From positions 1 to 45,599 of the forward strand of contig LMZR01000005.1 of the NCBI GenBank assembly GCA_001567105.1: a stretch of 45,599 bases of DNA, given 5' to 3'. A program made the translations under genes and the position numbers. The notes beneath the pieces are model-generated. The model worked only from the letters and a program-made list of their open reading frames with translations, was not told where the DNA came from and searched no databases. This stretch comes from Chloroflexi bacterium OLB14. GTDB taxonomy: Bacteria > Chloroflexota > Anaerolineae > Anaerolineales > Villigracilaceae. Each line of letters starts with the position of its first letter. Position 1 is the stretch's first letter. Shown here piece by piece: positions 1 to 9,106 of this stretch.

Positions 1-89
1 CATCACTGAATAAAGCTCCAGGAGTTGAAAATTCCGATATCGTTTTTCTGCTTGAAAATCTACTGGCAAAGATAAAAAATACCCCATAA
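1..89 (+). CDS. 3' end of an unidentified protein (partial)
   Basis: An open frame runs in from the window edge (codons in phase with base 3) and ends at TAA 87-89. The 28 visible residues end in LLAKIKNTP and look like a helical C-terminus. It stops six bases before a hairpin terminator, which supports a real gene end. Too little is visible to name a family. Confidence 0.45.
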   Translation, partial: SLNKAPGVENSDIVFLLENLLAKIKNTP

Positions 90-94
90 AAACG

Positions 95-137
95 AAAAAA
101 TCCGCCGTCATCAAAAACGATTTGGCGAATTTTTTTT
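95..137. terminator. Bidirectional intrinsic terminator
   Basis: AAAAAATCCGCC (95-106) pairs with GGCGAATTTTTT (124-135) with one G-U type mismatch. The A and T runs flank the stem on both sides, so the hairpin can stop the plus-strand gene ending at 89 and the minus-strand tRNA-Asn transcript. Confidence 0.75.
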
Positions 138-146
138 GTTCAAAAG

Positions 147-219
147 CTCCTCGAGTAGGATTTGAACCTACAACCTAGCGGTTAACAGCCGCTCGCTCCG
201 CCGATTGAGCTATCGAGGA
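147..219 (-). tRNA. tRNA-Asn (anticodon GUU)
   Basis: The minus strand folds into a full cloverleaf: acceptor TCCTCGA/TCGAGGA, D stem GCTC/GAGC, anticodon stem AGCGG/CCGCT around loop CTGTTAA, and T arm GTAGG-TTCAAAT-CCTAC. The anticodon is GTT, hence Asn. It has 73 nt with discriminator G; the 3' CCA is not encoded. A consensus promoter lies just upstream and a terminator just downstream, so it is probably a single-gene transcript. Confidence 0.96.
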
Positions 220-233
220 ATAAAGCGACCGAC

Positions 234-262
234 ATTATACGGATAAGCAAACAGGTTGTCAA
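234..262 (-). promoter_or_regulatory. Promoter of tRNA-Asn
   Basis: On the minus strand TTGACA (257-262) and TATAAT (234-239) are separated by exactly 17 nt. Both hexamers match the sigma-70 consensus perfectly. Transcription would start near 227, about 8 nt before the mature tRNA 5' end. Confidence 0.85.
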
Positions 263-300
263 GTGAAACGAGAAAGTTATTTTGTGCTATTATAACGACA

Positions 301-1290
301 TCAACCTGCTATAGCTAAATTTTCTAGTTTATCGGTTGTATGCGTAGCAATAATTTGGCGCACTGTGCCAGTGAGTCCACGCACAACTAATGTGTCAGTT
401 GTGATGTGGTCGCCATAATAGCGAACACCTTTAAGCAACTCTCCATCCGTAATACCAGTGGCGGCAAAAAAAACATCTTCCGATGAAACTAAATCATCCA
501 TCGTTAAAATTTTATCAAAGTCAAAGCCTGCTTCACGTCCGCGCTTTAACTCATCATCGTCACGTGCATATAACTTACCTTGAATTTCTCCACCCATAGC
601 GCGTAAGGCGCAAGCGGCAATAACGCCTTCAGGTGTGCCACCAATGCCAAATAAAATATCTACGCCCGATTCGGGCCAAGCAGTCATCAGCGCAGCAGCC
701 ACATCTCCATCAGGTATGAGGCGGATTCTGGCACCTGCTTTCCGAATTTCAGCAACCATAGCATCATGGCGTGGTCTATCTAAAATTATGGTAGTCAAAT
801 CTTCTACATCTTTATTTTTTGCTTTGGCAACGGCTTTCAAATTTTCAGTAATTGATCTTTCAATATTAATTTTTCCTTTGGCTTCTGGCCCTACTGCAAT
901 TTTATCCATATACACAAAGGGACCAGGGTCAAACATGGTTCCACGTGGGGCAATAGCTACAGTAGCTAATGAATTAGAACGACCAAATGCTAATGGACGA
1001 GTGCCATCTATTGGGTCAACAGCTACATCCACATCTGGGCTTAAACCATTACCTACAATTTCGCCGTTATAAAGCATAGGAGCATGATCTTTTTCGCCTT
1101 CACCGATGACGATGATGCCATTCATATCAACTGTACTGAGGATTAAACGCATCGCATTGACTGCAGCTTGGTCTGCGCCTTCTTTATCTCCTCTACCCAT
1201 GAAACGTCCAGCCATCATTGCGCCTGCTTCGGTTACTCGTGCTAACTCCAGCGCAAGGTTTCGAGTTGGTGTTGCACCAAGAATTTTCAT
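301..1290 (-). CDS. glpX: Fructose-1,6-bisphosphatase, class II (GlpX)
   Basis: A 329-residue protein of the GlpX family, which hydrolyses fructose 1,6-bisphosphate to fructose 6-phosphate in cytosolic gluconeogenesis. The family signatures visible are IGEGEKD (about residue 62), the metal-binding VDPIDGT (about 91-97) and GIGGTPEGV in the C-terminal half; this is the fold of lithium-sensitive metal-dependent phosphatases. Length is normal for the family. ATG at 1290 follows GGAGG at a good distance. It lies 12 nt downstream of cdsA and is the last gene of the frr-uppS-cdsA-glpX run, so it is probably co-transcribed with them, an unusual partner for lipid genes. Confidence 0.93.
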   Translation of the reverse strand: MKILGATPTRNLALELARVTEAGAMMAGRFMGRGDKEGADQAAVNAMRLILSTVDMNGIIVIGEGEKDHAPMLYNGEIVGNGLSPDVDVAVDPIDGTRPLAFGRSNSLATVAIAPRGTMFDPGPFVYMDKIAVGPEAKGKINIERSITENLKAVAKAKNKDVEDLTTIILDRPRHDAMVAEIRKAGARIRLIPDGDVAAALMTAWPESGVDILFGIGGTPEGVIAACALRAMGGEIQGKLYARDDDELKRGREAGFDFDKILTMDDLVSSEDVFFAATGITDGELLKGVRYYGDHITTDTLVVRGLTGTVRQIIATHTTDKLENLAIAG

Positions 1291-1302
1291 ACTACCTCCA
1301 TG

Positions 1303-2115
1303 TTATAAAATAAACCATATTAAAAAATAAAAGCCAATCGGCGCGCCCCAAATCCAAGAATCGATGCGGTCAAAGAAACCGCCATGCCCAGGCATGATAT
1401 CACTTGAATCCTTTAGCCCAGATTGACGTTTAATCATACTTTCGCCTAAATCACCTAGTGTGGGCAATGAGCCAAGTAACAACCCCATAATTGCTGCTTG
1501 GACATAAGTCATATCTGTTTGTAAATATCCAAATTTGGTGAACACATATAAATAAAAGGGAGCGGTAATTAGCCCAGTCAATACACTAGCAAAATAGCCT
1601 TCCCAACTTTTCTTAGGGCTTAAGCGTGGTGCTATTTTATGTTTTCCATACTGCCTGCCAATGGAATATGCCCCTGTATCACCTGACCAGATGCAAAACA
1701 TCACCAACATAAACCACCAGCCACCTTGTGGTAGGTTACGCAAATCAAGTAAGTAGGCACCTAACCAACCTATATATATAACCCCTGTGACTGTAACCGC
1801 AAAATCAATAGCGGATTGGTCTCTACCTTTTTCGTAAATGATTAAGTGATATGTCATTGCTACTAAAACAGTGCCTATAAAAACTGCAATGGCATATTCT
1901 GGGAAATACATACGTGATAACAGAATAAGCGCAACGCTCCCCATTGTAAGTTGCATATTAGGTTCTATCGTTGATGCTTGAAATAAATGCACATATTCAC
2001 GAGTTGCGCCAAGTAAAAAAACTGCTATAAATAAAAAATGAAAGATGCCACCAAGTAAAATGGCAGGCAGCACAAACAACATCATAACAAGTGATGTTAA
2101 TAATCTTCTACGCAT
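1303..2115 (-). CDS. cdsA: Phosphatidate cytidylyltransferase (CdsA)
   Basis: Integral membrane enzyme that makes CDP-diacylglycerol from phosphatidate and CTP for phospholipid synthesis. The family signature is near the C-terminus: SMIKRQ, KDSSD, then PGHGGFFDRIDS. Several hydrophobic segments precede it. I chose ATG 2115, giving 270 residues starting MRRRLLTSLV, because it overlaps the uppS stop by 8 nt, as expected for translational coupling. The open frame extends to 2172, but those extra residues would read through uppS coding sequence and look non-native. Confidence 0.9.
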   Translation of the reverse strand: MRRRLLTSLVMMLFVLPAILLGGIFHFLFIAVFLLGATREYVHLFQASTIEPNMQLTMGSVALILLSRMYFPEYAIAVFIGTVLVAMTYHLIIYEKGRDQSAIDFAVTVTGVIYIGWLGAYLLDLRNLPQGGWWFMLVMFCIWSGDTGAYSIGRQYGKHKIAPRLSPKKSWEGYFASVLTGLITAPFYLYVFTKFGYLQTDMTYVQAAIMGLLLGSLPTLGDLGESMIKRQSGLKDSSDIMPGHGGFFDRIDSWIWGAPIGFYFLIWFIL

Positions 2116-2854
2116 TGCTTGCCTGTAATTCCCCCGAAGATACCTTTCCAAACCGTCTGTCGCGGTTGGCAAACGATTCGATGGCTATACGATATTCTTC
2201 TTTACCAAAATCGGGCCAAAACGTGGGGGTAATATACCACTCAGAATAAGCGGCTTGCCAAATTAAAAAGTTGCTGACTCGTAACTCACCGGATGTGCGA
2301 ATAATTAAATCCGGATCTGGGACACCTGCTGTGAATAAATATTTATTAACCAGTTCATCATTTACATCTTCTGGGGTGATGCCATCACTGATAATTTTTT
2401 GAATAGCACACACAATTTCATCTCGTCCGCCGTAATTAAAAGCTACATTGACGACTAATCTATTATTATTTTTGGTTAGGTCAATGGCATGTAATACTTT
2501 TTTCTGAATGCGAGGGTCTAACCTTTCTAACCTACCTATATGTCGTAGCTGCACGCCCTCTCGATGTAATTCGGCTAGTTCCTTGTCAATTACATCTTGC
2601 AGAATAAACATCAAACCACGCACTTCCTCAGGGGGTCTACCCCAGTTTTCAGTAGAAAAGGCATAGATGGTTAAATATTTAACACCAAATTCTACCGAAG
2701 CGCGAATAATTCGCCGTAAATTCTCTGTACCTGCTTTATGACCTGCTAAACGGGGTAATCCACGCTGTAATGCCCAACGTCCATTGCCATCCATAATCAT
2801 AGCAACGTGCTGGGGAATTTTTTCTATCGGAATATTTAAGGGGGTATCTGTCAT
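2108..2854 (-). CDS. uppS: Undecaprenyl diphosphate synthase / isoprenyl transferase (UppS)
   Basis: Cis-prenyltransferase that extends farnesyl diphosphate with isopentenyl diphosphate to the undecaprenyl carrier lipid of cell-wall synthesis. Visible motifs are MDGNGRW with the catalytic Asp (about residue 22), AGHKAG, STENW, RPPEEV and the C-terminal SGELRVSNFL region. ATG 2854 gives MTDTPLNIP; an in-frame GTG at 2872 would add six residues, and neither start has a clear ribosome binding site. The gene lies between frr and cdsA, the order common in bacteria. Confidence 0.93.
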   Translation of the reverse strand: MTDTPLNIPIEKIPQHVAMIMDGNGRWALQRGLPRLAGHKAGTENLRRIIRASVEFGVKYLTIYAFSTENWGRPPEEVRGLMFILQDVIDKELAELHREGVQLRHIGRLERLDPRIQKKVLHAIDLTKNNNRLVVNVAFNYGGRDEIVCAIQKIISDGITPEDVNDELVNKYLFTAGVPDPDLIIRTSGELRVSNFLIWQAAYSEWYITPTFWPDFGKEEYRIAIESFANRDRRFGKVSSGELQASNA

Positions 2855-2935
2855 TTGTTTTATAGAAAGCACTACAAGGTTTATCTTGCTATTTAGGCAA
2901 TAGGTAGACGTATAAATCCATAATGCTTAAGAAGG

Positions 2936-3505
2936 CTATACTTCCATGATGTCTTTTTCTTTATGTTGCCCAAGTTTGGCAATTTCTTCTATAAATTTAT
3001 CAGTCAATTTTTGTAAATCTTCTTCACCGCGTGTTAAGTCATCTTCGGTAATTAGTTTCTCTTTTTCATAATCTCGTAGTTCATTATGTAAATCACGGCG
3101 AATGTTACGGACGGCAATGCGAGAATCTTCTAAGCGATGATGCATTTGCTTCACTAAATCTTTGCGACGCTCTTCGGTAAGTGGTGGAAGGTTGAGGTGA
3201 ATAACCTTGCCGTCGGTATTAGGATTCAGCCCAAGGTCAGATGTTCGAATCGCTTTTTCAATATCCTTAATAGAACTCGCATCAAATGGTTTGATCATTA
3301 AAGAACGAGGTTCTGGCACGCTAATTGATGCCATATTCATTAACGGGGTAGGCGTGCCATAATATTCAACCGATAATTTTTCAACCAGTGCGGGGCTAGC
3401 GCGCCCTGTACGGATTCCATTTAATGCATCGGTTAGTGATTGAATGGCTCCGTTCATTCGGCTTTCTGCATCTTTCAGTAAACCCTTGATTTCGTCAGTG
3501 CTCAC
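2936..3505 (-). CDS. frr: Ribosome recycling factor
   Basis: A 189-residue protein, normal for RRF, which with EF-G splits post-termination ribosomes. The central conserved stretch NIRRDLHNELRDYEKE and the N-terminal GIRTGRASPALVE are typical. The start is GTG 3505 behind AGGAGG six bases upstream, one of the strongest ribosome binding sites in the window. It is the first gene of a run with uppS, cdsA and glpX and sits downstream of pyrH, with a terminator-like hairpin between. Confidence 0.95.
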   Translation of the reverse strand: MSTDEIKGLLKDAESRMNGAIQSLTDALNGIRTGRASPALVEKLSVEYYGTPTPLMNMASISVPEPRSLMIKPFDASSIKDIEKAIRTSDLGLNPNTDGKVIHLNLPPLTEERRKDLVKQMHHRLEDSRIAVRNIRRDLHNELRDYEKEKLITEDDLTRGEEDLQKLTDKFIEEIAKLGQHKEKDIMEV

Positions 3506-3604
3506 GTGCTTCCTCCTGAAAATTTATATATGCAAGGATACCTCAAAATAAAAATTTATGCTATGGAGCGAGAGGGTATGATTTTTTTGAGAGAAATTGG
3601 AAGT

Positions 3605-3658
3605 TGTAAAAATAAAGACACAGCCAATTTTTCGACAGGGTTATGGCGGTGTCTTTAT
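3605..3658 (-). terminator. Intrinsic terminator after pyrH
   Basis: Arms 3645-3658 and 3612-3625 (ATAAAGACACCGCC against GGCTGTGTCTTTAT on the minus strand) pair with one mismatch and are followed by a U-rich stretch. The hairpin lies just beyond the pyrH stop and before frr, so it should reduce read-through from pyrH into frr. Confidence 0.65.
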
Positions 3659-3662
3659 ATAA

Positions 3663-4379
<717 letters not shown>

Positions 4380-4474
4380 TTATGCCTCCAAAAGATTTTC
4401 TAGGGTCCTAAAGTTTTCTTTACAATTATGCACTAAAATCGTTATAAACTTTTAGGGTCTATTAATTTTATACA

Positions 4475-4503
4475 GAAAAAAAGCCAACCCGAAGGCTGGC
4501 TTT
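4475..4503 (-). terminator. Intrinsic terminator of rpsB-tsf with UUCG tetraloop
   Basis: On the minus strand GCCAGCC-TTCG-GGTTGGC (4483-4500) forms a stem closed by a stable C(UUCG)G tetraloop with one G-U pair, followed by a run of Ts. It starts just beyond the tsf stop codon at 4509. Confidence 0.9.
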
Positions 4504-4508
4504 TTAAC

Positions 4509-5117
4509 TTATGCTTGCGTTGTGCTTTCACCAAGTTCCCATCGTTGAAAACGACGAACTACAATGGCTTCACCAATTGCAGCCACGTTTTGTAAAATCA
4601 ACTTTTCGATGTTCACAGATTCATCACGAATATAGGCTTGGCGTAACAGACATACTTCATCTTTATACTTTTCAATACGCCCTTCCACAATTTTTTCCAA
4701 CACATTATCGGGCTTGCCTTCTTCTTTAGCACGCGCGCGCGCAATGCCTCTTTCATGCTCAATTTCAGCGGCAGGAATTTCATCTGCATTAATATATTTT
4801 GGCGAACTAGCCGCAATTTGCAAAGCAATTTCATGCGCCAAGTTTCTGAATTGTTCGTTGCGCGCCACGAAATCAGTTTCGCAATTGAGTTCAACCATAA
4901 CACCTACACGTCCGTTACCATGTGAATATAACTCAACCACACCATTCGAAGCCTCACGATCGGCACGCTTAGCGGCAGTTGCCATACCTTTTTCGCGCAA
5001 CCAATCTACTGCTTTATCAAAATCACCATTAGCTTCTTGCAATGCCTTGCGACAATCCAACATAGGTGCATTGGTTGCGCCACGCAATTGCTTAATCATC
5101 TCAGTCGTAATTTCCAT
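4509..5117 (-). CDS. tsf: Elongation factor Ts (short form)
   Basis: Guanine-nucleotide exchange factor for EF-Tu. The N-terminal UBA-like region (RGATNAPMLDCRKAL, residues 12-26) and the core motif CETDFVARNEQF are clear. At 202 residues it is the short form, lacking most of the dimerisation region of the E. coli protein (about 280 residues), as in Thermus-type EF-Ts. ATG 5117 has AAGGA upstream. It follows rpsB by 11 nt, forming the classical rpsB-tsf operon that ends at the tetraloop terminator. Confidence 0.95.
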   Translation of the reverse strand: MEITTEMIKQLRGATNAPMLDCRKALQEANGDFDKAVDWLREKGMATAAKRADREASNGVVELYSHGNGRVGVMVELNCETDFVARNEQFRNLAHEIALQIAASSPKYINADEIPAAEIEHERGIARARAKEEGKPDNVLEKIVEGRIEKYKDEVCLLRQAYIRDESVNIEKLILQNVAAIGEAIVVRRFQRWELGESTTQA

Positions 5118-5128
5118 TTCAAAAATCC

Positions 5129-6025
5129 TTATTCTTCATCCGCCGAAGCTTCGCTAGCAGATTCTTCAACAGCAGATTCACTTTTCTTGCTAGCATTCAT
5201 CTTTGCTAAAGTGGATTCACCTAACAAGATATCATCGCCTGCTTCGTCGTTCGCTTCAGTCTCGACCTTCGAGCGGGCTGGGCGAGTCCGAGCCTTTGAT
5301 TCAGCTTTGACTTCCTCTACCTTCTCAGGTTCTTCATCTTTTCGTAATGCTTTACCTTCCAGCACAGCATCAGCCATTTTGGAGACTAACAACTTGATAG
5401 CACGAATAGCATCGTCATTAGATGGAATGACATAATCTACAGGTTGTGGATTGCAGTTTGTATCAACTAACGCCACAATCGGAATATTGAGTGCATTGGC
5501 TTCGTTCACTGCTGAAACTTCACGACCTACATCAATGATGAAAAGTAAGGTTGGGAGTTTCTTCATTTTTCGCACCCCACCCAAACGGGTGTTGAGGCGC
5601 GTAATCTCACGTTCAATCAACAAGCCTTCTTTTTTGGTGAGGCGGTTTATATCGCCTGAATCGCGCAATTGTTCAAGTCTTTCCAATTCTTGAATGCGTT
5701 GAGACATAGTTGACCAGTTCGTAAGCATACCCCCTAACCAGCGTTCAGTCACATACGGCATTCCACAGCGGATTGCTTCTTCAGAAATGGTTTCTTGGGC
5801 TTGGCGTTTGGTGCCAACAAACAAAACTGTGCCACCATTAGCAACAGTATCACGAATCACTGCATAAGCATTGTTCGCCAACTTGACTGTTTGTTGCAAG
5901 TCAAGGATATGAATGCCATTACGTTCTGTAAAGATGTAAGGCTTCATGCGGGGGTCCCACTTGTTGGTGCGGTGACCGAAATGGACGCCGCTCTCAAGCA
6001 GGGCTTTCATAGAAATATTAGCCAT
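5129..6025 (-). CDS. rpsB: 30S ribosomal protein S2
   Basis: Small-subunit protein S2. [20 protein letters not shown] at the N-terminus, GTKRQAQE and RWLGGMLTN are diagnostic. ATG 6025 (MANISM) is preceded by GGAGA; an upstream in-frame ATG at 6055 lacks support. The protein has about 298 residues because a low-complexity acidic/lysine-rich tail of some 70 residues ([10 protein letters not shown] through EASADEE) follows the S2 core. Such tails are common in some phyla and are not needed for the fold. The 5' UTR is long and structured. Confidence 0.95.
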   Translation of the reverse strand: MANISMKALLESGVHFGHRTNKWDPRMKPYIFTERNGIHILDLQQTVKLANNAYAVIRDTVANGGTVLFVGTKRQAQETISEEAIRCGMPYVTERWLGGMLTNWSTMSQRIQELERLEQLRDSGDINRLTKKEGLLIEREITRLNTRLGGVRKMKKLPTLLFIIDVGREVSAVNEANALNIPIVALVDTNCNPQPVDYVIPSNDDAIRAIKLLVSKMADAVLEGKALRKDEEPEKVEEVKAESKARTRPARSKVETEANDEAGDDILLGESTLAKMNASKKSESAVEESASEASADEE

Positions 6026-6072
6026 GTTTCTCCATAAATTTCCGTTCTCCAACATGTTGGCGAGAATTCTTT

Positions 6073-6142
6073 ACCACAGAGGACACTGAGTTCACGGAGG
6101 TGATTAATAAAAAATCTCTGTGTTCTCCGTGCTCTCAGTGGT
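6073..6142. repeat. Inverted repeat with 9-base CAC-GAG periodicity
   Basis: Two 28-base arms (6073-6100 and 6115-6142) are imperfect inverted copies, and each arm is itself three copies of a 9-base unit of the form CACnGAGnn. A related palindrome (CCACAGAG type) lies at 41212-41265. It sits in the rpsB 5' UTR between the leader hairpins and the ribosome binding site. Confidence 0.7.
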
Positions 6143-6178
6143 GAAATCTCTTAACCACATGCGGAACGGTGTGAGTTT

Positions 6179-6221
6179 AGCGGGAATATTAACCCGCTCA
6201 AGGACGCTTGTTGCCCGTCCT
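6179..6221 (-). promoter_or_regulatory. Two hairpins in the rpsB 5' UTR
   Basis: AGGACG/CGTCCT (arms 6201-6206 and 6216-6221) and AGCGGG/CCCGCT (arms 6179-6184 and 6193-6198) form tandem hairpins shortly after the promoter. In other bacteria the rpsB leader is the site of S2 autoregulation; whether these hairpins act that way here is inference. Confidence 0.4.
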
Positions 6222-6252
6222 AGGCAAAATGTGCTTTTTTCAAAGCCGCCGA

Positions 6253-6281
6253 ATTGTATGCGAGGGAGAGGGATGTGTCAA
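6253..6281 (-). promoter_or_regulatory. Promoter of rpsB-tsf
   Basis: TTGACA (6276-6281) and TACAAT (6253-6258) with a 17-nt spacer on the minus strand, followed by a GC-rich discriminator. The spacer and the CTC before the -35 box closely resemble the lysC promoter at 23882-23910. Confidence 0.8.
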
Positions 6282-6291
6282 GAGGTCTGAT

Positions 6292-6817
6292 TCACTTCCC
6301 CCACTTCCCATTCTTAATCCCCGCCAAATCTGCGGACTTAATCATCGTCAACACATCATAACGATCTTTACGAGAATACACCTTATATAAAGCATCTTTG
6401 GCTGATGAAACTTTTGATTCAAAATCTACAAGTTTTTCGACCAGATTAATCAATTCAACTCGCTCAACGATAATAAAAGATTTTGATAATTCAAAAGCAA
6501 TCAAATCTGCTTTGCCAGCATATAACCAACCTTTGTTATTTTTGCGAACACTGTGTAACTCAATCCACAAAAAATTCGTCTTGAAGTTCCCTATCCCCTC
6601 TTGACTTGCGTTTCATACTCTTCACATCCACCTTATGAGATTTTCCATCTCGTTCAATGACATAATCATAATGATCATCTATATTGCCCTTTTCAGATGA
6701 AGGGGTAACTTTAAATCCATGCTGAATCGCAAGCCGCGCAAAGGCATCCTCCGCGCGGCGACCAATTTCCAGCGAATCTTTTTTATCAAAACGATTTCTG
6801 GAATTTTTTGTGAACAT
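6292..6817 (-). CDS. Restriction-endonuclease-like protein, frameshifted
   Basis: Two overlapping minus-strand frames (6560-6817 and 6292-6570) read as one protein of about 174 residues if a T6 run near 6562-6567 is one base shorter, giving DEFLWIELHSV across the join. The N-terminal part has GRRAEDAF, HYDYVIERDG and KVDVKS, a spacing resembling the E...D...DxK core of the PD-(D/E)xK nuclease fold. The C-terminal part has GWLYAGKADLIAFE. The function is otherwise unknown. TATAAT lies about 10 bases before ATG 6817, so the message may be leaderless. It runs toward the rpsB promoter and shows no operon link. Confidence 0.55.
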
Positions 6818-6836
6818 AAATTAATTATAAAGCAAT

Positions 6837-6977
6837 CTGTTGGTTGAGTAGGCTTGTGCGTTCGTCGCAAGCCGTATCGAAACCAACAGTTTAATAAAAA
6901 ATTTTTATCTACTAAAAATATTCCATTAACAAGTGGTTTCGATACGTGCGAGAAAAACACTCGCCCTACTCAACCGC
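6837..6977. repeat. Family A paired hairpin element, copy 1
   Basis: The left hairpin CTGTTGGTT-GAGTA-GGCTTG...CAAGCC-GTATCGA-AACCAACAG and a right half with the same unit inverted (GGTTTCGATACG...CTACTCAACC, from 6933) flank an AT-rich spacer. It fills the gap downstream of ilvE. Confidence 0.85.
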
Positions 6978-6982
6978 CAAGT

Positions 6983-7903
6983 TTACCCAACGTAATCACA
7001 CCAACTTTCGTACTTCGCCACTTTACCGCGAATCGCATCGTGATACACAGTTTGAATCTCACGGGTGACTTTGCCAGACTTACCATCACCAATTTGTCTG
7101 AAATCAATTTCGCTCAAACCTATGACCTCAGCCGCAGTGCCACATACAAACACTTCATCAGCATTATAGAGTTGGTCACGAGAGACAGGCATTTCAGACA
7201 TTTCATAACCTAAATCTTTTGCAATCGTATAAATAGACTGACGCGTAATCCCTTCCAAAATAGGTGCAGTTGATGGAGTAACAATCTTCCTGTCACGTAC
7301 CACAAACAGATTCTCACCCGTACATTCAGCAACATAACCTTGTGGGTCAAGCATAATTGCTTCTTGAAACCCTAACCTTTCCGATTCTGTCTTTGCCAAA
7401 ATACTATTGGCATAATTACCTGCAATCTTGGCTTTCGTCATAGAAATATTGGGATGATGGCGTGTAAATGATGAAATATTAGCGCGAATACCCTTTGCAA
7501 GTGCATCCTCACCTAAATAGTTAGCCCACTCCCAAACAGCAATCATCAAAGCAGGCTTACCATTATCCACATTCAAATTCCAGCCACCACCATCTAAATA
7601 AATTAACGGGCGGATATAACAATCTGTAAAGTCATTAGCACGCACAGTGTCTTTATGCGCCTTGATTAAATCATCCATGCTCCACGGCAACTCCCGAAAA
7701 CCTAAAATCCGTGCCGAGTTAACCAAACGTTCAACATGCTCTCTTAAACGAAAGATACTCGCACCTTTCGGTGTGTTATACGAACGAATGCCTTCAAATA
7801 CTGCCGCGCCATAATGCAAAGCAGGTGTTAGAAAATGCAATGTCGCTTGTTCAAATGGCACAAGTTCACCATTCTTCCAAATAAATTTTGATTCCATGCC
7901 CAT
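6983..7903 (-). CDS. ilvE: Branched-chain amino acid aminotransferase (IlvE)
   Basis: PLP-dependent class IV aminotransferase carrying out the last step for Val, Leu and Ile with glutamate as amino donor. It has 306 residues, normal length. Motifs are ALHYGAAVFEGIRSY near the N-terminus, the PLP-Lys region TKAKIAGNYANS, and AECTGENLFVV. ATG 7903 has AAGGAG upstream; ATG 7897 two codons later is also possible. It is the last gene of the ilv/leu run, separated from leuB by a 31-base palindrome. Confidence 0.95.
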   Translation of the reverse strand: MGMESKFIWKNGELVPFEQATLHFLTPALHYGAAVFEGIRSYNTPKGASIFRLREHVERLVNSARILGFRELPWSMDDLIKAHKDTVRANDFTDCYIRPLIYLDGGGWNLNVDNGKPALMIAVWEWANYLGEDALAKGIRANISSFTRHHPNISMTKAKIAGNYANSILAKTESERLGFQEAIMLDPQGYVAECTGENLFVVRDRKIVTPSTAPILEGITRQSIYTIAKDLGYEMSEMPVSRDQLYNADEVFVCGTAAEVIGLSEIDFRQIGDGKSGKVTREIQTVYHDAIRGKVAKYESWCDYVG

Positions 7904-7925
7904 AACTCATTTCTCCTTTTTGATT

Positions 7926-7956
7926 TGTAGAGACACGGCGACGCCGTGTCTCTACA
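7926..7956. repeat. Perfect 31-base palindrome between leuB and ilvE
   Basis: TGTAGAGACACGGCG, one central base, then its exact reverse complement. There is no T-run, so it is more likely a mobile palindromic repeat than a terminator, but it would form a stable hairpin in the mRNA between the last two genes of the operon. Confidence 0.85.
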
Positions 7957-7958
7957 TG

Positions 7959-9041
7959 TTATAAATTTTTTATAATCTCATCCGCCATCTGACGGGTTGT
8001 TAACTTGCCACCAAGGTCTAACGTTTTTGCACCAGATGAAATCACAGCATCCACTGCGTTTTCAATTGCTTGCGCTTCAAATTCTAACTTCAATGAATAT
8101 CTTAACATCAAAGCACATGAAAGAATCGTACCAATTGGATTTGCGATTCCTTGACCAGCGATATCAGGTGCTGACCCGTGAATTGGTTCATATAACCCAA
8201 CACGCGCCTCTTTATCTGACCTTGAAGTTGATTCTGCTAAACTAGCCGATGGCAACATCCCCATTGATCCTGCTAACACAGAGGCTTCATCTGTCAAAAT
8301 ATCACCAAACATATTTTCAGTCACGATCACATCAAACGATGCTGGGGATGTGATTAACTTCATCGAAGCAGTATCTACCAGTGTATGCTCAAGCTGAATG
8401 TCAGGATTCGCTGTCCCCAAGTTTGAAGCGATTTGTCTCCATAAGCGAGATGATTCCAAAACGTTGGCTTTATCCACCGAAGTGACTTTTTTCTTTCTAT
8501 CTTTTGCGAGTTCAAAAGCAAGTTGAATGATGCGTTGAATTTCATAATCAAAATATTCCAACGTATCAACTGCATATTGTTTGCCATCACGCATTTCACG
8601 CATTTTCGGTTGACCAAAATATAATCCACCAGTTAACTCGCGGATGACGAGAATATCAACATCTTTTAATTTTTCAGGCTTCAGTGGTGATGAATTAATT
8701 AAAGATGGATGAACTTTAACAGGACGAAGATTTGCAAACACGCCCAAACCTTTTCGTAACGCCAACAAACCACGTTCAGGGCGATCTTTTGCTTCGGGGT
8801 TATCCCATTTTGGTCCGCCAACAGCACCGAGCAACACAGCATCTGAATCTTTACAATCGGCAAGTGTTTCATCAGTTAATGATGTTCCATATTTATCAAT
8901 TGAACAACCACCCATTAATCTTTCTTGAAAATTAAAGGTGTGATCATATTTATTGGCGATGATGTCTAAAACTTTTGTTGCTTCGTAAACAACTTCAGGT
9001 CCGATGCCATCACCAGGCAGGGTTGTGATTTTATAGTTCAA
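7959..9041 (-). CDS. leuB: 3-isopropylmalate dehydrogenase (LeuB)
   Basis: NAD-dependent oxidative decarboxylase of leucine synthesis. It can also act on the 3-methylmalate produced through citramalate, which suits the neighbouring cimA. Motifs are [12 protein letters not shown] at the N-terminus, [16 protein letters not shown] and [19 protein letters not shown] place the start at TTG 9041 (protein [11 protein letters not shown], 360 residues) because GGAGA lies six bases upstream of it. An ATG at 9053 would add four residues and contains this ribosome binding site within its own coding sequence. Confidence 0.94.
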   Translation of the reverse strand: MNYKITTLPGDGIGPEVVYEATKVLDIIANKYDHTFNFQERLMGGCSIDKYGTSLTDETLADCKDSDAVLLGAVGGPKWDNPEAKDRPERGLLALRKGLGVFANLRPVKVHPSLINSSPLKPEKLKDVDILVIRELTGGLYFGQPKMREMRDGKQYAVDTLEYFDYEIQRIIQLAFELAKDRKKKVTSVDKANVLESSRLWRQIASNLGTANPDIQLEHTLVDTASMKLITSPASFDVIVTENMFGDILTDEASVLAGSMGMLPSASLAESTSRSDKEARVGLYEPIHGSAPDIAGQGIANPIGTILSCALMLRYSLKLEFEAQAIENAVDAVISSGAKTLDLGGKLTTRQMADEIIKNL

Positions 9042-9056
9042 GTGTATCTCCAATTT

Positions 9057-9106
9057 TTTACGAATTACGCAATACGTATTACGTGATTCGTAATGCGTAA
9101 TAATTT
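9057..9106. repeat. ATTACG/CGTAAT repeat block between cimA and leuB
   Basis: ACGAATTACGCAATACG and TGATTCGTAATGCGTAAT form overlapping short inverted repeats. A second block of the same words lies at 10681-10740. Confidence 0.6.

Noticed and set aside
4380..4474. Possible inverted repeat CCTAAAGTTT/AAACTTTTAGG before pyrH
   Set aside because: The arms differ by a bulge, lie in AT-rich sequence and have no T-run or known leader; not convincing as a regulatory site.
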